A stretch of 10,793 nt of DNA from Gemmatimonadota bacterium (GCA_029859185.1 JAOUDR010000051.1:1-10793); one strand, 5' to 3'. Shown: positions 1 through 7,310, counted from the first letter of the stretch. The notes: generated by a model not told the origin, from the sequence alone. Numbers and translations are program-made.

Positions 1-215
1 CCTCCAGCCTGCAGCGTGCGCTCGAGCCCCAGCAGGGCCACGCCCTGCGCCGGGTCCCGTTCCAGCGCCCGCGCGAACCGTTCCGCCGCTTCGAGCGATC
101 GCCCCTGCCGCTCCAGCTCGATCGCCGCGACGAGGTCGCCATCCTGGGCCGCCAGCACCGCGGGCAGTCCGCAGGCGACGACCACCGCCAGCGTCAGGCT
201 ACGGACGCCGCGCAT
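1..215 (-). CDS. Secreted TPR-like protein, N-terminal part only
   Basis: Only the first 71 codons are in the window; the gene continues past the left edge. The start is ATG at 215-213. Residues 1-22 form a classic signal peptide: Arg-containing n-region, hydrophobic LTLAVVVACGLPAVLA core, then an Ala-Ala-Gln cleavage context. The mature part (about 25-71) is helical and resembles a tetratricopeptide unit: AIELERQGRSLEAAERFARA followed by LERDPAQGVALLGLER. The start overlaps the end of the DUF4175 gene by 17 bases in another frame, so it is probably the next cistron of the same minus-strand operon. There is no clear Shine-Dalgarno, which fits translational coupling. The TPR call rests on a single partial repeat. 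The protein is presumably periplasmic, like the products of the two upstream genes; its function is unknown. Confidence 0.75.
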   Translation of the reverse strand, partial: MRGVRSLTLAVVVACGLPAVLAAQDGDLVAAIELERQGRSLEAAERFARALERDPAQGVALLGLERTLQAG

Positions 216-3200
216 CGTTCAACATCCGGAAGTACGCGAGGACGGCCCGGCGGTCCGCCGGGGAGAGTCCCTGGAGTTCCTGCCACGTCGGGTAGCGGTA
301 GCGCGGCCCCGCCTCGGGGGGGCGCTGCCCCGTCGGGCGCAGCACGTTGTCGGGGCGAGCGGTCGTGGACTGCCGCTCCTGTTGATCGTCCGCCTCCGGA
401 CCGCGAAGCAAGCGACCCGCATCGAGCAATCGCCGATACAGCTGTTCTTGTCGCTCGACGACCTCGCGGGTGAGGGCACCCCGCTCGAGCGTTCGGGCGA
501 TGGCCTCCGCTTCTTGCGCCAGCTCGCCGGCGCCTGGTTGATCGCCCTGCGCCTGCATCCGCTCGAGCTCGGCCGCGAGGGCGCGCTGCTGGCGCGCGAG
601 CGTCTGCAGCTCCCGCATCAGCGCCTGCCCCGCCGATTGCATCATCGGCAACAGACCGCCGGACTGTCCGGCCATCTGTCCCTGCTGGTCGGCCAGCTCG
701 GCCATCCGCTCGACCGCCTCGGCGAGCCCCGATCCCGACGCCGCGCCTGCCACGTCACCACTGCTCCGCAGGAGTTGCGTGGCGAGGAGGTTCAAGCCGT
801 CGAGGGCCTCGCCGGCGGCTTCGGCCGCGGACCGCGTATTGGGGATGCCTTGCTGGAGCTGCTCCAGGGCCGCGCCCATCCGGTTCCGCGTGTACCCGAG
901 CGCCATGCCCAAGGTGGGCGCCACCAACGCGTTCTTCCCGGCGGCATCCTGCACCCGCGCCATGACCCGTTCGAGTCCATCACGGGTAGCACCCTGCTCC
1001 GCCCGCACGTCCGCCCCGGACTCCCCGCGGGCCAGCCGACCGAGCGTTTCCTCCTGGCTCCGGGCCAGGCGTGCCGTTTCCACGAGCGCCGCATCCAGCT
1101 GCGCCGCCACCTCCTGCCGCCAGGTCTCGCGCATCGCGTCCCGCTGCTCGGTCAGCTGGCCGGACAGGGGATCGAGTTCTGCGGACGCGCGCTGCCCCGC
1201 CTGGACTGCGGCCGACTGACGGCTCGCCGCCGCTGCCGCGGACGCCTGCTGCATCTCCCGCGCCGCGCGCGCGGCCTGCTCGGCCCCAGACTCTGTGGAC
1301 GCGGTCCCGGCCTCCGCCATGGCCCGCTCGGCTTCGGCAAGGCGGGCCGCCAGCGAGTCGGCCTGTGCCGCGAGGCGCTCCTCCTCCGTCACCGTCGTGC
1401 TGTCCACCCCCTCGGCGGCCGACGCGTTCCACTCACGTTGCTCCGCCGCGAGGTCCGCCGCGTCTTCCGCGAGCGCCGTCAGATCCCCTTCGAGCGCCGC
1501 CCGCTCGAACAGGGAACGGCTGCGCTCGAGCTCGCGGCGCAGCGCTTCCTGGGCCTGGGCCAGCCGTTCCAGCGCCGAGCGCATGGCATCGGCGTCGAGG
1601 CGCGCGAGCGCGGCTTCCAGCTCCTGCAACGCGGCCTCGAGCTCCGGGGTGAGCGCGCGGTCGAGCAGCTCGCGCAATTCCGCGAGCTGTGCGTGGAGCG
1701 CCGGATCGGTGAGGCCCGCCTCCCACGCCGTGCGGTCGAGCGCCGCAAGCCGCTCGCGCAGCTCCTCCGCCCGCTCCAGGACGTCGCGCTGCTCCGTGCC
1801 GAGCGTGCCGGCCCGTTCCGCCTGCTGGAAGTCCATCCCCGACTGCCCCTGCGTGCCACGACTGTCGGCGGGATCGCGCATCCGTTCCTGCGCCAGGTCC
1901 TGGACCGCCCGCTCGACCGCCCGCTGCGCATCCGCCAGCGAATCGGCCGCAGCCGTCAGGGCGCGCGCGTCCGACCGCACGCTCTCCCGCAGCTCGGCCA
2001 GCGACGGGAACCGCAACCGGATCTCCTCGGTCTCGGCCGACCGCGCCCGCGGCGCATTGTCGGTGGCGCGCACTCGCACGTACGCCGTGTCACCCGGCAA
2101 GAACCCCCGTTGATTGAGGTCGAGCGGCGCCATCACGACCCCGCGCTCGATCCCGTCAGCCGGCAGCGGCACCACTTCCCGCACCTCCTGGCCGACCGTC
2201 CCGAGCCGACTCACCCGCCGGCTCACGAGCTCGAGCTGCATCACCCGGTGATCATCGCCGGTCTCGATCACGAGTGGCTGGATGAGGCTGGTGGGCATCA
2301 CCGTGTCCGCGCTCGGCACCACCAGGGTCACGTGCGGCGCCGCGTCTGGTACGGCGATGGCCGTAAACGACGGCGGCACCCCCTCGAGCGGGATGGGGTC
2401 CGTGGCCCGCGGTGCGAGCGTCCACGTCCCGGATCGCGTGATCGTGAGCGCGCCGCGCAGGTCCCGCCCGTCCACCTCGAGCGCCACCGCGCGGCTTCCG
2501 TCGGACCACACGGCGGCAGCCAACGGCAATGTCGCGCGCCCCTGGACGGCCACGACGGTCCCGACCGGGAGGGACAGGGTGTCGCCCTGCGCCGCGATGG
2601 GCTCATCGGGTCGATCGAGGTAGGCCGGGTACCGCGCCGTGATGGCCAGCTCGGCCAGGAACAGGCTGGGATGCAGGACGACGCGCACCGTATCCGACCG
2701 GCGGCGGCCACTCTCGGCGACCAACTCGAGATCCGCGTCGAGCGGTCCGACGGTGAGTGTGCCCGTGCCATCGGGCAACGGCAGTGGTGCGCCCGTCCAG
2801 GCCTCCCCGGCGCTCCGTTGGTGCAGGATGGCCGTGCGTCGCCCCGGTGCCTCGACGCGCACGGTCACGACCTCGCCGCGGGCCACCCGCGTCCGGTCCA
2901 CCACGAGCGTCACGGGGGCGTGCGCCTCGCGGATGGCCGCGAACGGTCGCCACAGCACCGCCGGCCGCTGCACCACGGCAGCGGCACCGAGCACGATGAT
3001 CCCGGCAAGCCCGGCCGAGCCATGCACGGTCAGGGAGCGGCGATGGTCACGACCCAGATGGTGTGCCGCGTCCACCCCATGGCTCTCGAGCCACCCACCC
3101 ATGCGCCGGTCCGCGAAGGCGGCCAGCGTCGGACTCCCGTGCGTTTCGCCAACCAGGCCGGCGAGGGCGCCGTTCCGCAGTCCGCCGATGCGTTCGACCC

Positions 3201-3456
3201 TGGTACCGATGCCGGACGGCGACGCCGCCCGCACCACCGGGAGCCGCCGTCGGACCACGACGAGCGCGGCCGCCGCCGCGCCGAGCCAGGGGAGCAGCGC
3301 CAACTCCGGGACGGAGGCGAGGGCGCCGAGGCGCTCGACCAGGAGTCCCAGCGCCAGCACGCCGGCACTCGCGCCCGCGGCGGCCAGTCCGGTGGCAGCC
3401 AGCGCCGCTCGCCGGGCGCGCCGCCCTTCGGCGACCAGCCAGTCGCGCGCCGTCAT
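199..3456 (-). CDS. DUF4175-family membrane protein with long coiled-coil region
   Basis: This 1085-residue protein has three predicted membrane segments, at about 17-40, 50-69 and 147-165. A beta-rich, probably periplasmic part follows (about 180-480, with VVLHPSLFLAELAITARYP at 259-277). From about 485 to the end it is almost entirely helical, rich in Ala, Glu, Gln, Arg and Leu, with coiled-coil character and Gln-rich stretches. This layout and length fit DUF4175, a family of unknown function found next to DUF4159 genes. The start chosen is ATG 3456-3454, whose ATGA overlaps the DUF4159 stop. The frame stays open upstream to an ATG at 3555, but those 33 residues are Gly/Arg-rich and lie inside the DUF4159 gene. 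The stop TAG (201-199) lies inside the next gene. A scaffold or envelope-assembly role is inference only. The family call is from memory of the architecture. Confidence 0.82.
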   Translation of the reverse strand: MTARDWLVAEGRRARRAALAATGLAAAGASAGVLALGLLVERLGALASVPELALLPWLGAAAAALVVVRRRLPVVRAASPSGIGTRVERIGGLRNGALAGLVGETHGSPTLAAFADRRMGGWLESHGVDAAHHLGRDHRRSLTVHGSAGLAGIIVLGAAAVVQRPAVLWRPFAAIREAHAPVTLVVDRTRVARGEVVTVRVEAPGRRTAILHQRSAGEAWTGAPLPLPDGTGTLTVGPLDADLELVAESGRRRSDTVRVVLHPSLFLAELAITARYPAYLDRPDEPIAAQGDTLSLPVGTVVAVQGRATLPLAAAVWSDGSRAVALEVDGRDLRGALTITRSGTWTLAPRATDPIPLEGVPPSFTAIAVPDAAPHVTLVVPSADTVMPTSLIQPLVIETGDDHRVMQLELVSRRVSRLGTVGQEVREVVPLPADGIERGVVMAPLDLNQRGFLPGDTAYVRVRATDNAPRARSAETEEIRLRFPSLAELRESVRSDARALTAAADSLADAQRAVERAVQDLAQERMRDPADSRGTQGQSGMDFQQAERAGTLGTEQRDVLERAEELRERLAALDRTAWEAGLTDPALHAQLAELRELLDRALTPELEAALQELEAALARLDADAMRSALERLAQAQEALRRELERSRSLFERAALEGDLTALAEDAADLAAEQREWNASAAEGVDSTTVTEEERLAAQADSLAARLAEAERAMAEAGTASTESGAEQAARAAREMQQASAAAAASRQSAAVQAGQRASAELDPLSGQLTEQRDAMRETWRQEVAAQLDAALVETARLARSQEETLGRLARGESGADVRAEQGATRDGLERVMARVQDAAGKNALVAPTLGMALGYTRNRMGAALEQLQQGIPNTRSAAEAAGEALDGLNLLATQLLRSSGDVAGAASGSGLAEAVERMAELADQQGQMAGQSGGLLPMMQSAGQALMRELQTLARQQRALAAELERMQAQGDQPGAGELAQEAEAIARTLERGALTREVVERQEQLYRRLLDAGRLLRGPEADDQQERQSTTARPDNVLRPTGQRPPEAGPRYRYPTWQELQGLSPADRRAVLAYFRMLNDARRP

Positions 3457-4121
3457 CGCCCGGACGCCACCGCGTAGGCGAACAGGTTCACCCCCATCCG
3501 CAGCGCGGCCTCGTGCAACGGCAGGGGGTCCCCGTGCACCGATGGGTCCTCCCATCCGTCACCGAGATCCGACTGATACGAGTAGAAGACCGCCAGACGA
3601 TCGCCGAGGAACAGCCCGAGTCCCTGGGCCGGCTTGCCGTCGTGCTCGTGCACTTTGGGCAGTCCGTCCGGAAACGCGTGCACGAGGCGGTAGACCGGGT
3701 GGTCGAGCGGCACGTCCACCAGCGCGCGATCCGGGAACACCCGCGCCAGTTCGCGACGGAATGACTCGTCCATGCCGTAGTTGTCATCCGCGTGCAGAAA
3801 CCCACCGGCCTCGAGGTATCGCCGGAGGAGCACGACCTCCTGATCGGTGAAGCGCACGTTGCCGTGCCCGGTCATGTAGAGGTACGGCGTGTCCCACAAC
3901 GCCGGGCTATCGAGGGTGACGGTCACTTCCCGGTTCGCAACCGGTAGCGCCGTCTCCGCACGGATCGCGGCGAGGAGATTGGGGAGGCTGGAAGGGTTGG
4001 CGTACCAGTCGCCACCGCCATCATACTGCAGTCGGCCGATGGTCAGCGTACCCTGGCCGGTGGCGCCGGGCGGTGGGACGATGACGGCAAGGAAGAGGGC
4101 GACCCGAACAGCACGCATCAT
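3453..4121 (-). CDS. Secreted DUF4159-domain protein
   Basis: This 222-residue protein begins with a signal peptide (about 1-23, core VALFLAVIVPPPGA). The mature part shows the hallmarks of DUF4159: RLQYDGGGDWYANPSSLPNL at 30-49, TGHGNVRFTDQE around 84-95, GGFLHADDNYG at 106-116, DHPVY at 140-144, and a C-terminal block with LGLFLGDRLAVFYSYQSDLG at 168-187. The fold is thought to resemble class I glutamine amidotransferases (flavodoxin-like), but I see no Cys nucleophile in the mature protein, so amidase activity is unlikely. The start is one of two tandem ATGs (4121 or 4118); the first overlaps the rsmI stop as ATGA, and GGTGG lies about 9 bases upstream. The 3' end overlaps the DUF4175 start by 4 bases. 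In other genomes DUF4159 genes often lie near MoxR/DUF58/VWA genes; none is visible here. Function unknown. Confidence 0.87.
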   Translation of the reverse strand: MMRAVRVALFLAVIVPPPGATGQGTLTIGRLQYDGGGDWYANPSSLPNLLAAIRAETALPVANREVTVTLDSPALWDTPYLYMTGHGNVRFTDQEVVLLRRYLEAGGFLHADDNYGMDESFRRELARVFPDRALVDVPLDHPVYRLVHAFPDGLPKVHEHDGKPAQGLGLFLGDRLAVFYSYQSDLGDGWEDPSVHGDPLPLHEAALRMGVNLFAYAVASGR

Positions 4122-4948
4122 AGGGATGCCACCAACTCGTACGCGGCGTTGCGGGACAACCCGAATGCGTCGGCGAGGTGCCGTGCCGCGTCCCGTCGTG
4201 TCATGCCCTGCGCCAGGAGTCGGCGTGCTTCGTCCTGCAGTGCGGCCTCGTCGCGTTCCTCCGCAGCCGGGATCGGCGCGCCCGCAATGACGACCGTCAC
4301 CTCGCCGCGGGGCTCGTGTGCAGCGTAGTAACCCGCCAACGCGTCGAGAGTTCCGGCGCGGAATTCCTCGTGCACCTTGGTCAGCTCACGCGCGACCGTC
4401 ACCAGCCGTCCGCCGCCGACCGCCGCCACCAGATCGGCCAGGAGCGTCGCCAGGCGGTTGGCCGCCTCGAACACCACGACGGTGACTGGACTGGCCGCGA
4501 TCTGGGCCAGCATGCGCGTACGGTCAGCGCCCTTCCGCGGCACGAAGCCCAGAAACGTGTACCGGTCGGCAGCGAGGCCAGCGCCGCTCAGGGCCGCGGT
4601 CACGGCCGACGGCCCGGGCACCACGACCACCGGCACGCCGGCGGCGCGTGCGGCAGCGACCAGCGTGGCCCCCGGGTCGCTGATCGTCGGTGTCCCGGCG
4701 TCGGTGACGAGCGCGACATCCGCACCTGCTGCCAGCGCATCGAGGATCGCGTCCTGACGCGATGGCGGTGAATGCGCGTGGTAGCTCAGCAGGCGCGCGT
4801 GCGCGTCGATGTGCGCCAACAAGGGTCGTGTGCGCCGCGTGTCCTCGGCCGCGACGACCGCGACGCCGCGCAGCGTCTCCGCGGCGCGGGGGCTGAGGTC
4901 TCCGAGATTGCCGAGGGGGGTTGCGACGACGAAGAGTGTGCCGCTCAC
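4118..4948 (-). CDS. rsmI: 16S rRNA (cytidine-1402-2'-O)-methyltransferase RsmI
   Basis: RsmI uses S-adenosylmethionine to 2'-O-methylate C1402 of 16S rRNA in the ribosomal P site. The 276 residues match the family length, and the conserved blocks appear in order: VVATPLGNLGDLS (7-19), AEDTRRT (34-40), VTDAGTPTISDPG (81-93), VPGPSAV (110-116), FLGFVPRK (132-139), FEAANRL (160-166) and ARELTKVHEE (186-195). The C-terminal helix-turn-helix-like tail (about 243-276) is intact. The segment at 54-62 reads LSYHAHSPP where many homologues have an H-x-H-N-E type motif, a mild deviation. The start is GTG 4948-4946, which places the ATP-L-G-N block at the usual distance from the N-terminus and overlaps the upstream stop as GTGA. 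The frame is open further upstream, but only as antisense-like Gly/Pro-rich sequence inside the neighbouring gene. The 3' end overlaps DUF4159 by 4 bases. Confidence 0.97.
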   Translation of the reverse strand: MSGTLFVVATPLGNLGDLSPRAAETLRGVAVVAAEDTRRTRPLLAHIDAHARLLSYHAHSPPSRQDAILDALAAGADVALVTDAGTPTISDPGATLVAAARAAGVPVVVVPGPSAVTAALSGAGLAADRYTFLGFVPRKGADRTRMLAQIAASPVTVVVFEAANRLATLLADLVAAVGGGRLVTVARELTKVHEEFRAGTLDALAGYYAAHEPRGEVTVVIAGAPIPAAEERDEAALQDEARRLLAQGMTRRDAARHLADAFGLSRNAAYELVASL

Positions 4949-5961
4949 CAGTTCACGGTCCAGGGGAGCTGACCGTAGAATCCGGCCCGCTGCAACAGGA
5001 ACCGGTAATCCTTGGTCGCCGCCCGGAGCATGTCCGGCGCGGCCCCCGGGGCCAGGACCTCGAGCTGCTCGAGCAACTGGCGGGTCCACAGCGCGAGTCC
5101 CGTCGTGACCTCCGCCGGGGTCATCACCGCCACCGACAACGGCCGCTCGCGGGGCACGCTCACGGCGGTGAGTGGCGGGTGCGGCACCACAATCGCATCC
5201 CTCAACTTCATCGCGCGCTTCATACCATCTTGCGGCGCCTCGCGCTCGGCTTGCTCGACCAGGCGCCAGAACACCTCACGGGCCGCCTCGAGCAGTGCGA
5301 CGCTGGCCTGCTCAGGAAGGTCGGTCTCCGGCTGGAACGTGCCGACCGCCACGGCCGGTGGGGCGCCGTCGGCGTGGGGTTGCAGGAGACGCTCGATCCA
5401 CGCCGACACGGAGAGGTCATCCGGCTTCTCGGCGAAGTACCCCGTTGCGAAACGCCCGGCATTCATCTGGATGAAGCTCACCCGCCCGTCCACGATGAAC
5501 TCGACGACGCCGCTGAACTGCTCCTGCTGCAGCTGCGCGAAGACCCTCGCGGGTTCCCGCCGATCGACCGGGATCCTCGCCACCGGCGCGACGCCAGCGT
5601 AGTACATCCAGGTGAGCAGCTCGGGGGACCCCTCGCAAAAGGCCAGCTCGCCCCGCTCGACCCCCTTGTGCATGGCCTGGACCGCCTCGGGGACCGGGAC
5701 CGCCGCGCGCTCCCGCTGCGTGAGCGCGACCGCCGTCACGACGTGCCCACCCCGGATGAACACGATGGCTACCTCGTCCGGGAGGTACGCCACCACGTAG
5801 CCGTCCACCCGTCCGTCGCGGTCGAACTTCGCGAAGTTCAGGAGGTTGTCGAGGTGGATATACGCCAGCCGTGTCCGGTGGATGAACACCCGACTGGTGG
5901 GGAATCGCAGGTCCCAAAGACGGACCGGCGTGCCGCTCAGGATTGCCGAGCTTTGCCGCAC
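4945..5961 (-). CDS. Conserved-looking protein with duplicated DUF4388-like module
   Basis: I do not recognise this 338-residue protein with certainty. It has no signal peptide or membrane segment and is probably cytoplasmic. Two stretches look like copies of one beta-rich unit: residues 54-80 (GYVVAYLPDEVAIVFIRGGH then VVTAVAL) and 151-176 (GVVEFIVDGRVSFIQMNAGR then FATGYF). Both fit the pattern Gly, hydrophobic strand, polar turn, hydrophobic strand, Gly-x-hydrophobic strand seen in DUF4388/PATAN-type domains. The rest is helical: about 185-195, 218-255 and a C-terminal bundle about 282-330. The start is GTG 5961-5959, 34 bases after the thioredoxin stop; no good Shine-Dalgarno is visible, and GTG at 5889 is an alternative. 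The stop overlaps the rsmI GTG by 4 bases. Position between thioredoxin and rsmI does not reveal a role. The domain assignment is tentative; the gene itself is well supported by the tight overlap. Confidence 0.82.
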   Translation of the reverse strand: MRQSSAILSGTPVRLWDLRFPTSRVFIHRTRLAYIHLDNLLNFAKFDRDGRVDGYVVAYLPDEVAIVFIRGGHVVTAVALTQRERAAVPVPEAVQAMHKGVERGELAFCEGSPELLTWMYYAGVAPVARIPVDRREPARVFAQLQQEQFSGVVEFIVDGRVSFIQMNAGRFATGYFAEKPDDLSVSAWIERLLQPHADGAPPAVAVGTFQPETDLPEQASVALLEAAREVFWRLVEQAEREAPQDGMKRAMKLRDAIVVPHPPLTAVSVPRERPLSVAVMTPAEVTTGLALWTRQLLEQLEVLAPGAAPDMLRAATKDYRFLLQRAGFYGQLPWTVNW

Positions 5962-5995
5962 GCCCGCGTCCGCTGGTGAGGCTTCATGGAACCGG

Positions 5996-6322
5996 TCACC
6001 TCAAGTGTTTTTCGATCCGATCGACGAGTTGCGACTTCGGGACGGCACCCACCACCTGGTCCACGAGTTCGCCCCCGCGGAAGAACAGCACGGACGGGAT
6101 CGAGCGCACACCGAACCGGGCCGGCGTCTGCGGACTCTGATCCACATCGAGCTTCGCCACCTTTACCTTGTCGGCATATTCCGTCGCCAGCGCCTCGACG
6201 TGCGGGGCAATGATCTGGCACGGACCGCACCACACGGCCCAGAAATCCACCATGGCCAACCCGTCGTGCTGTTCAATCTCCTGTGCGAAGTCCGCATCCG
6301 TCACCTTCATCGTTCCTGCCAT
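5996..6322 (-). CDS. trxA: Thioredoxin
   Basis: This is a 108-residue single-domain thioredoxin, the usual family length, with no signal peptide, so it acts as a cytoplasmic disulfide reductant. The active site WCGPC is at 31-35, the buried Asp is D26 in VDFWA, the helix Pro is P40, and the cis-Pro is P76 in the SIPSVLFF block. The residue after the second Cys is Gln rather than the more common Lys/Arg. The start chosen is ATG 6322-6320, with GGAG about 9 bases upstream; M5 (6310) is a weaker alternative. It is the first gene of the minus-strand run, divergent from the epimerase gene across an 81-base gap, and followed after 34 bases by the 338-residue protein. Thioredoxin reductase is not in the window. 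Confidence 0.96.
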   Translation of the reverse strand: MAGTMKVTDADFAQEIEQHDGLAMVDFWAVWCGPCQIIAPHVEALATEYADKVKVAKLDVDQSPQTPARFGVRSIPSVLFFRGGELVDQVVGAVPKSQLVDRIEKHLR

Positions 6323-6403
6323 GCCTCTGCTCTCCACGTTATGTTCCGCCCCGCGAACGTCCATCGCGACGGAGAACCGTTGTCTCTCTGGTGAGGAAAG
6401 TCG
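6323..6403. promoter_or_regulatory. Divergent intergenic region, trxA / epimerase
   Basis: This 81-base gap lies between two divergently oriented start codons, so it should hold promoters for both the minus-strand operon and the epimerase. On the minus strand a -10-like CATAAC (plus-strand positions 6338-6343, 4 of 6 matches to TATAAT) lies about 15 bases before the thioredoxin ATG, but I find no convincing -35 at normal spacing. On the plus strand nothing close to a sigma-70 consensus stands out. Ribosome binding sites are clear on both sides: GGAG for thioredoxin and GAGGAAAG for the epimerase. No operator-like palindrome is visible. The regulatory role is inferred from geometry. Confidence 0.4.
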
Positions 6404-6802
6404 ATGCCGCTCCCCCACGCCATGATTGCCCACATCGGCGTCGCCGTTCCGGATCTCGACGCGGCGCTGACCTTCTACCGCGAGATCCTCGGTCTGACGC
6501 CCGGCGCGCCCGAGGTGGTCGATGGCGCGACCATCGTGGCCCTGCCGTTTGGCGAGTCGCAGATCGAGCTGCTCTCCCCAGTTACAACCGAGAGCCCCAT
6601 CGCGAAGTTCCTCGACCGCCGGGGCCCCGGCATCCACCACATCTGCCTGCGCGTGCCCGACCTCGATCAAGCCCTCGCACGGTGCCGCGACCTCGGCTAC
6701 CGACTGGTCGACGAGCAACCTCGCACCGGCCATGGCGGACAGCGGATCGCCTTCCTGCACCCGAAGTCCACCGCCGGCATCCTCCTCGAACTAACCGAGT
6801 AG
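6404..6802 (+). CDS. mce: Methylmalonyl-CoA epimerase
   Basis: This 132-residue VOC-family protein interconverts (2R)- and (2S)-methylmalonyl-CoA, linking propionyl-CoA carboxylase to methylmalonyl-CoA mutase. Two beta-alpha-beta-beta-beta units are visible, starting at AHIGVAVPDLDAAL (9-22) and GIHHICLRVPDLDQAL (76-91). The expected metal ligands are present: H10, Q53 (ESQIELL), H79 and E129 (ILLELTE). The LDRRGPGIHHI block (70-80) is typical of epimerases rather than other VOC enzymes such as glyoxalase. The start is ATG 6404 with GAGGAAAG just upstream; ATG 6422 is a poorer choice. No mutase or carboxylase genes lie in the window, so the gene is separated from its pathway partners. The stop is 2 bases from the end of the convergent lipoprotein gene. 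Confidence 0.95.
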   Translation: MPLPHAMIAHIGVAVPDLDAALTFYREILGLTPGAPEVVDGATIVALPFGESQIELLSPVTTESPIAKFLDRRGPGIHHICLRVPDLDQALARCRDLGYRLVDEQPRTGHGGQRIAFLHPKSTAGILLELTE

Positions 6803-6804
6803 TC

Positions 6805-7248
6805 CTATTGGCACGGCCGGGCTGGATTCCCGGCCGCCTCGAGGTCGATCGCGGACACGAGCCAACGCCCACGATACTGCAGCGTCGTGAACGGCACCAC
6901 CGGCGCACATCCTCTCCGGTTGAGTCGTACGCGCACCATCCGCTCCCCAGAAGAGTTCCCGGGGAGCGCCCCGCCCGGCTCGATGCCGTAGGTCTCGTGC
7001 GAGAGGTACGAGCGGACCACCATGAGCCGCTTCTGTAACTCCTCGGAGTTCATCCACGCGGTGGCCGGTCCCTTGCTGGACCCCCACACGCCCCCCATCA
7101 CGGCAAGGTCGTTGGCACGCACCCCTTCCATGAACTGCCGGACGGCGGCTACCGGTTCCGTGGGGAGCCCCATGGGATCGACCCGCTTGCCTCCGCAGGC
7201 CGAGCTGGCGAGGATGAGGGCCAGGAATGCCAATCGAGAGTTTGTCAC
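6805..7248 (-). CDS. Small probable lipoprotein, function unknown
   Basis: The 147 residues begin with a lipoprotein-like signal (RLAFLALILASSACGG): charged start, hydrophobic stretch, then Cys at 18. The lipobox S-S-A-C is not ideal because it lacks Leu/Val at -3, so simple secretion is possible. The mature part starts with a helix (VAAVRQFMEGVRANDLAVMG, 33-52), which is followed by a polar loop and ends in strands MVRVRLNRRG (104-113), VPFTTLQYRGRWLVSAIDL (118-136). This order resembles small NTF2-like or DUF4878-type lipoproteins, but that is a guess. Two further cysteines (C114, C146) could form a disulfide. The start is GTG 7248-7246; GTG 7260 is an in-frame alternative. Neither has a clear Shine-Dalgarno. 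The frame is open far upstream through pdxJ, but that extension is antisense to a certain gene. The product probably faces the periplasm, attached to a membrane. Confidence 0.75.
   Translation of the reverse strand: MTNSRLAFLALILASSACGGKRVDPMGLPTEPVAAVRQFMEGVRANDLAVMGGVWGSSKGPATAWMNSEELQKRLMVVRSYLSHETYGIEPGGALPGNSSGERMVRVRLNRRGCAPVVPFTTLQYRGRWLVSAIDLEAAGNPARPCQ
6814..6836. terminator. Perfect GC hairpin after epimerase stop
   Basis: CGGCCGGG (6814-6821) and CCCGGCCG (6829-6836) form a perfect 8-bp stem with a 7-base loop (CTGGATT). It begins 12 bases after the epimerase stop. There is no T-tract on either strand, so it is not a standard intrinsic terminator; it may help end or stabilise the epimerase transcript. 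It also lies within the last codons of the minus-strand lipoprotein gene, so part of the symmetry could come from coding in a GC-rich genome. Confidence 0.35.
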
Positions 7249-7281
7249 GTCGTAGCGCACTGCGCGGTGGTGAGTTGCCGG

Positions 7282-7310
7282 AACGTAAGAGCTTCCCGGA
7301 CACGAGGCAA
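7282..7310 (-). promoter_or_regulatory. Possible promoter for lipoprotein gene
   Basis: On the minus strand, TTGCCT (plus positions 7305-7310) and TACGTT (7282-7287) are separated by 17 bases. They match the sigma-70 -35 and -10 consensus at 4 and 3 of 6 positions. Transcription would begin about 7275, giving a very short leader to the GTG at 7260 or 7248. Such weak matches occur by chance. The rest of the gap between the lipoprotein and pdxJ shows nothing better on the plus strand. Confidence 0.2.

Noticed and set aside
16..3477. Plus-strand open frame of 1153 codons
   Set aside because: It lies antisense to the DUF4175 gene, whose product has membrane segments and a coherent architecture. 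The plus-strand translation is rich in Arg, Gly, His and Pro with no domain pattern, as expected for the opposite strand of a GC-rich gene.
2639..3850. Plus-strand open frame of 403 codons across the DUF4175/DUF4159 junction
   Set aside because: The translation is Arg/Ser/Pro-rich low-complexity sequence, antisense to two supported genes.
4921..5979. Plus-strand open frame of 352 codons
   Set aside because: It is antisense to the 338-residue gene, whose end overlaps rsmI exactly as GTGA. The plus-strand protein is Arg/His-rich without recognisable structure.
6323..6760. N-terminal extension of thioredoxin to 254 residues
   Set aside because: The extension is antisense to the epimerase gene. 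The ATG at 6322 has a good ribosome binding site and gives the standard thioredoxin length.
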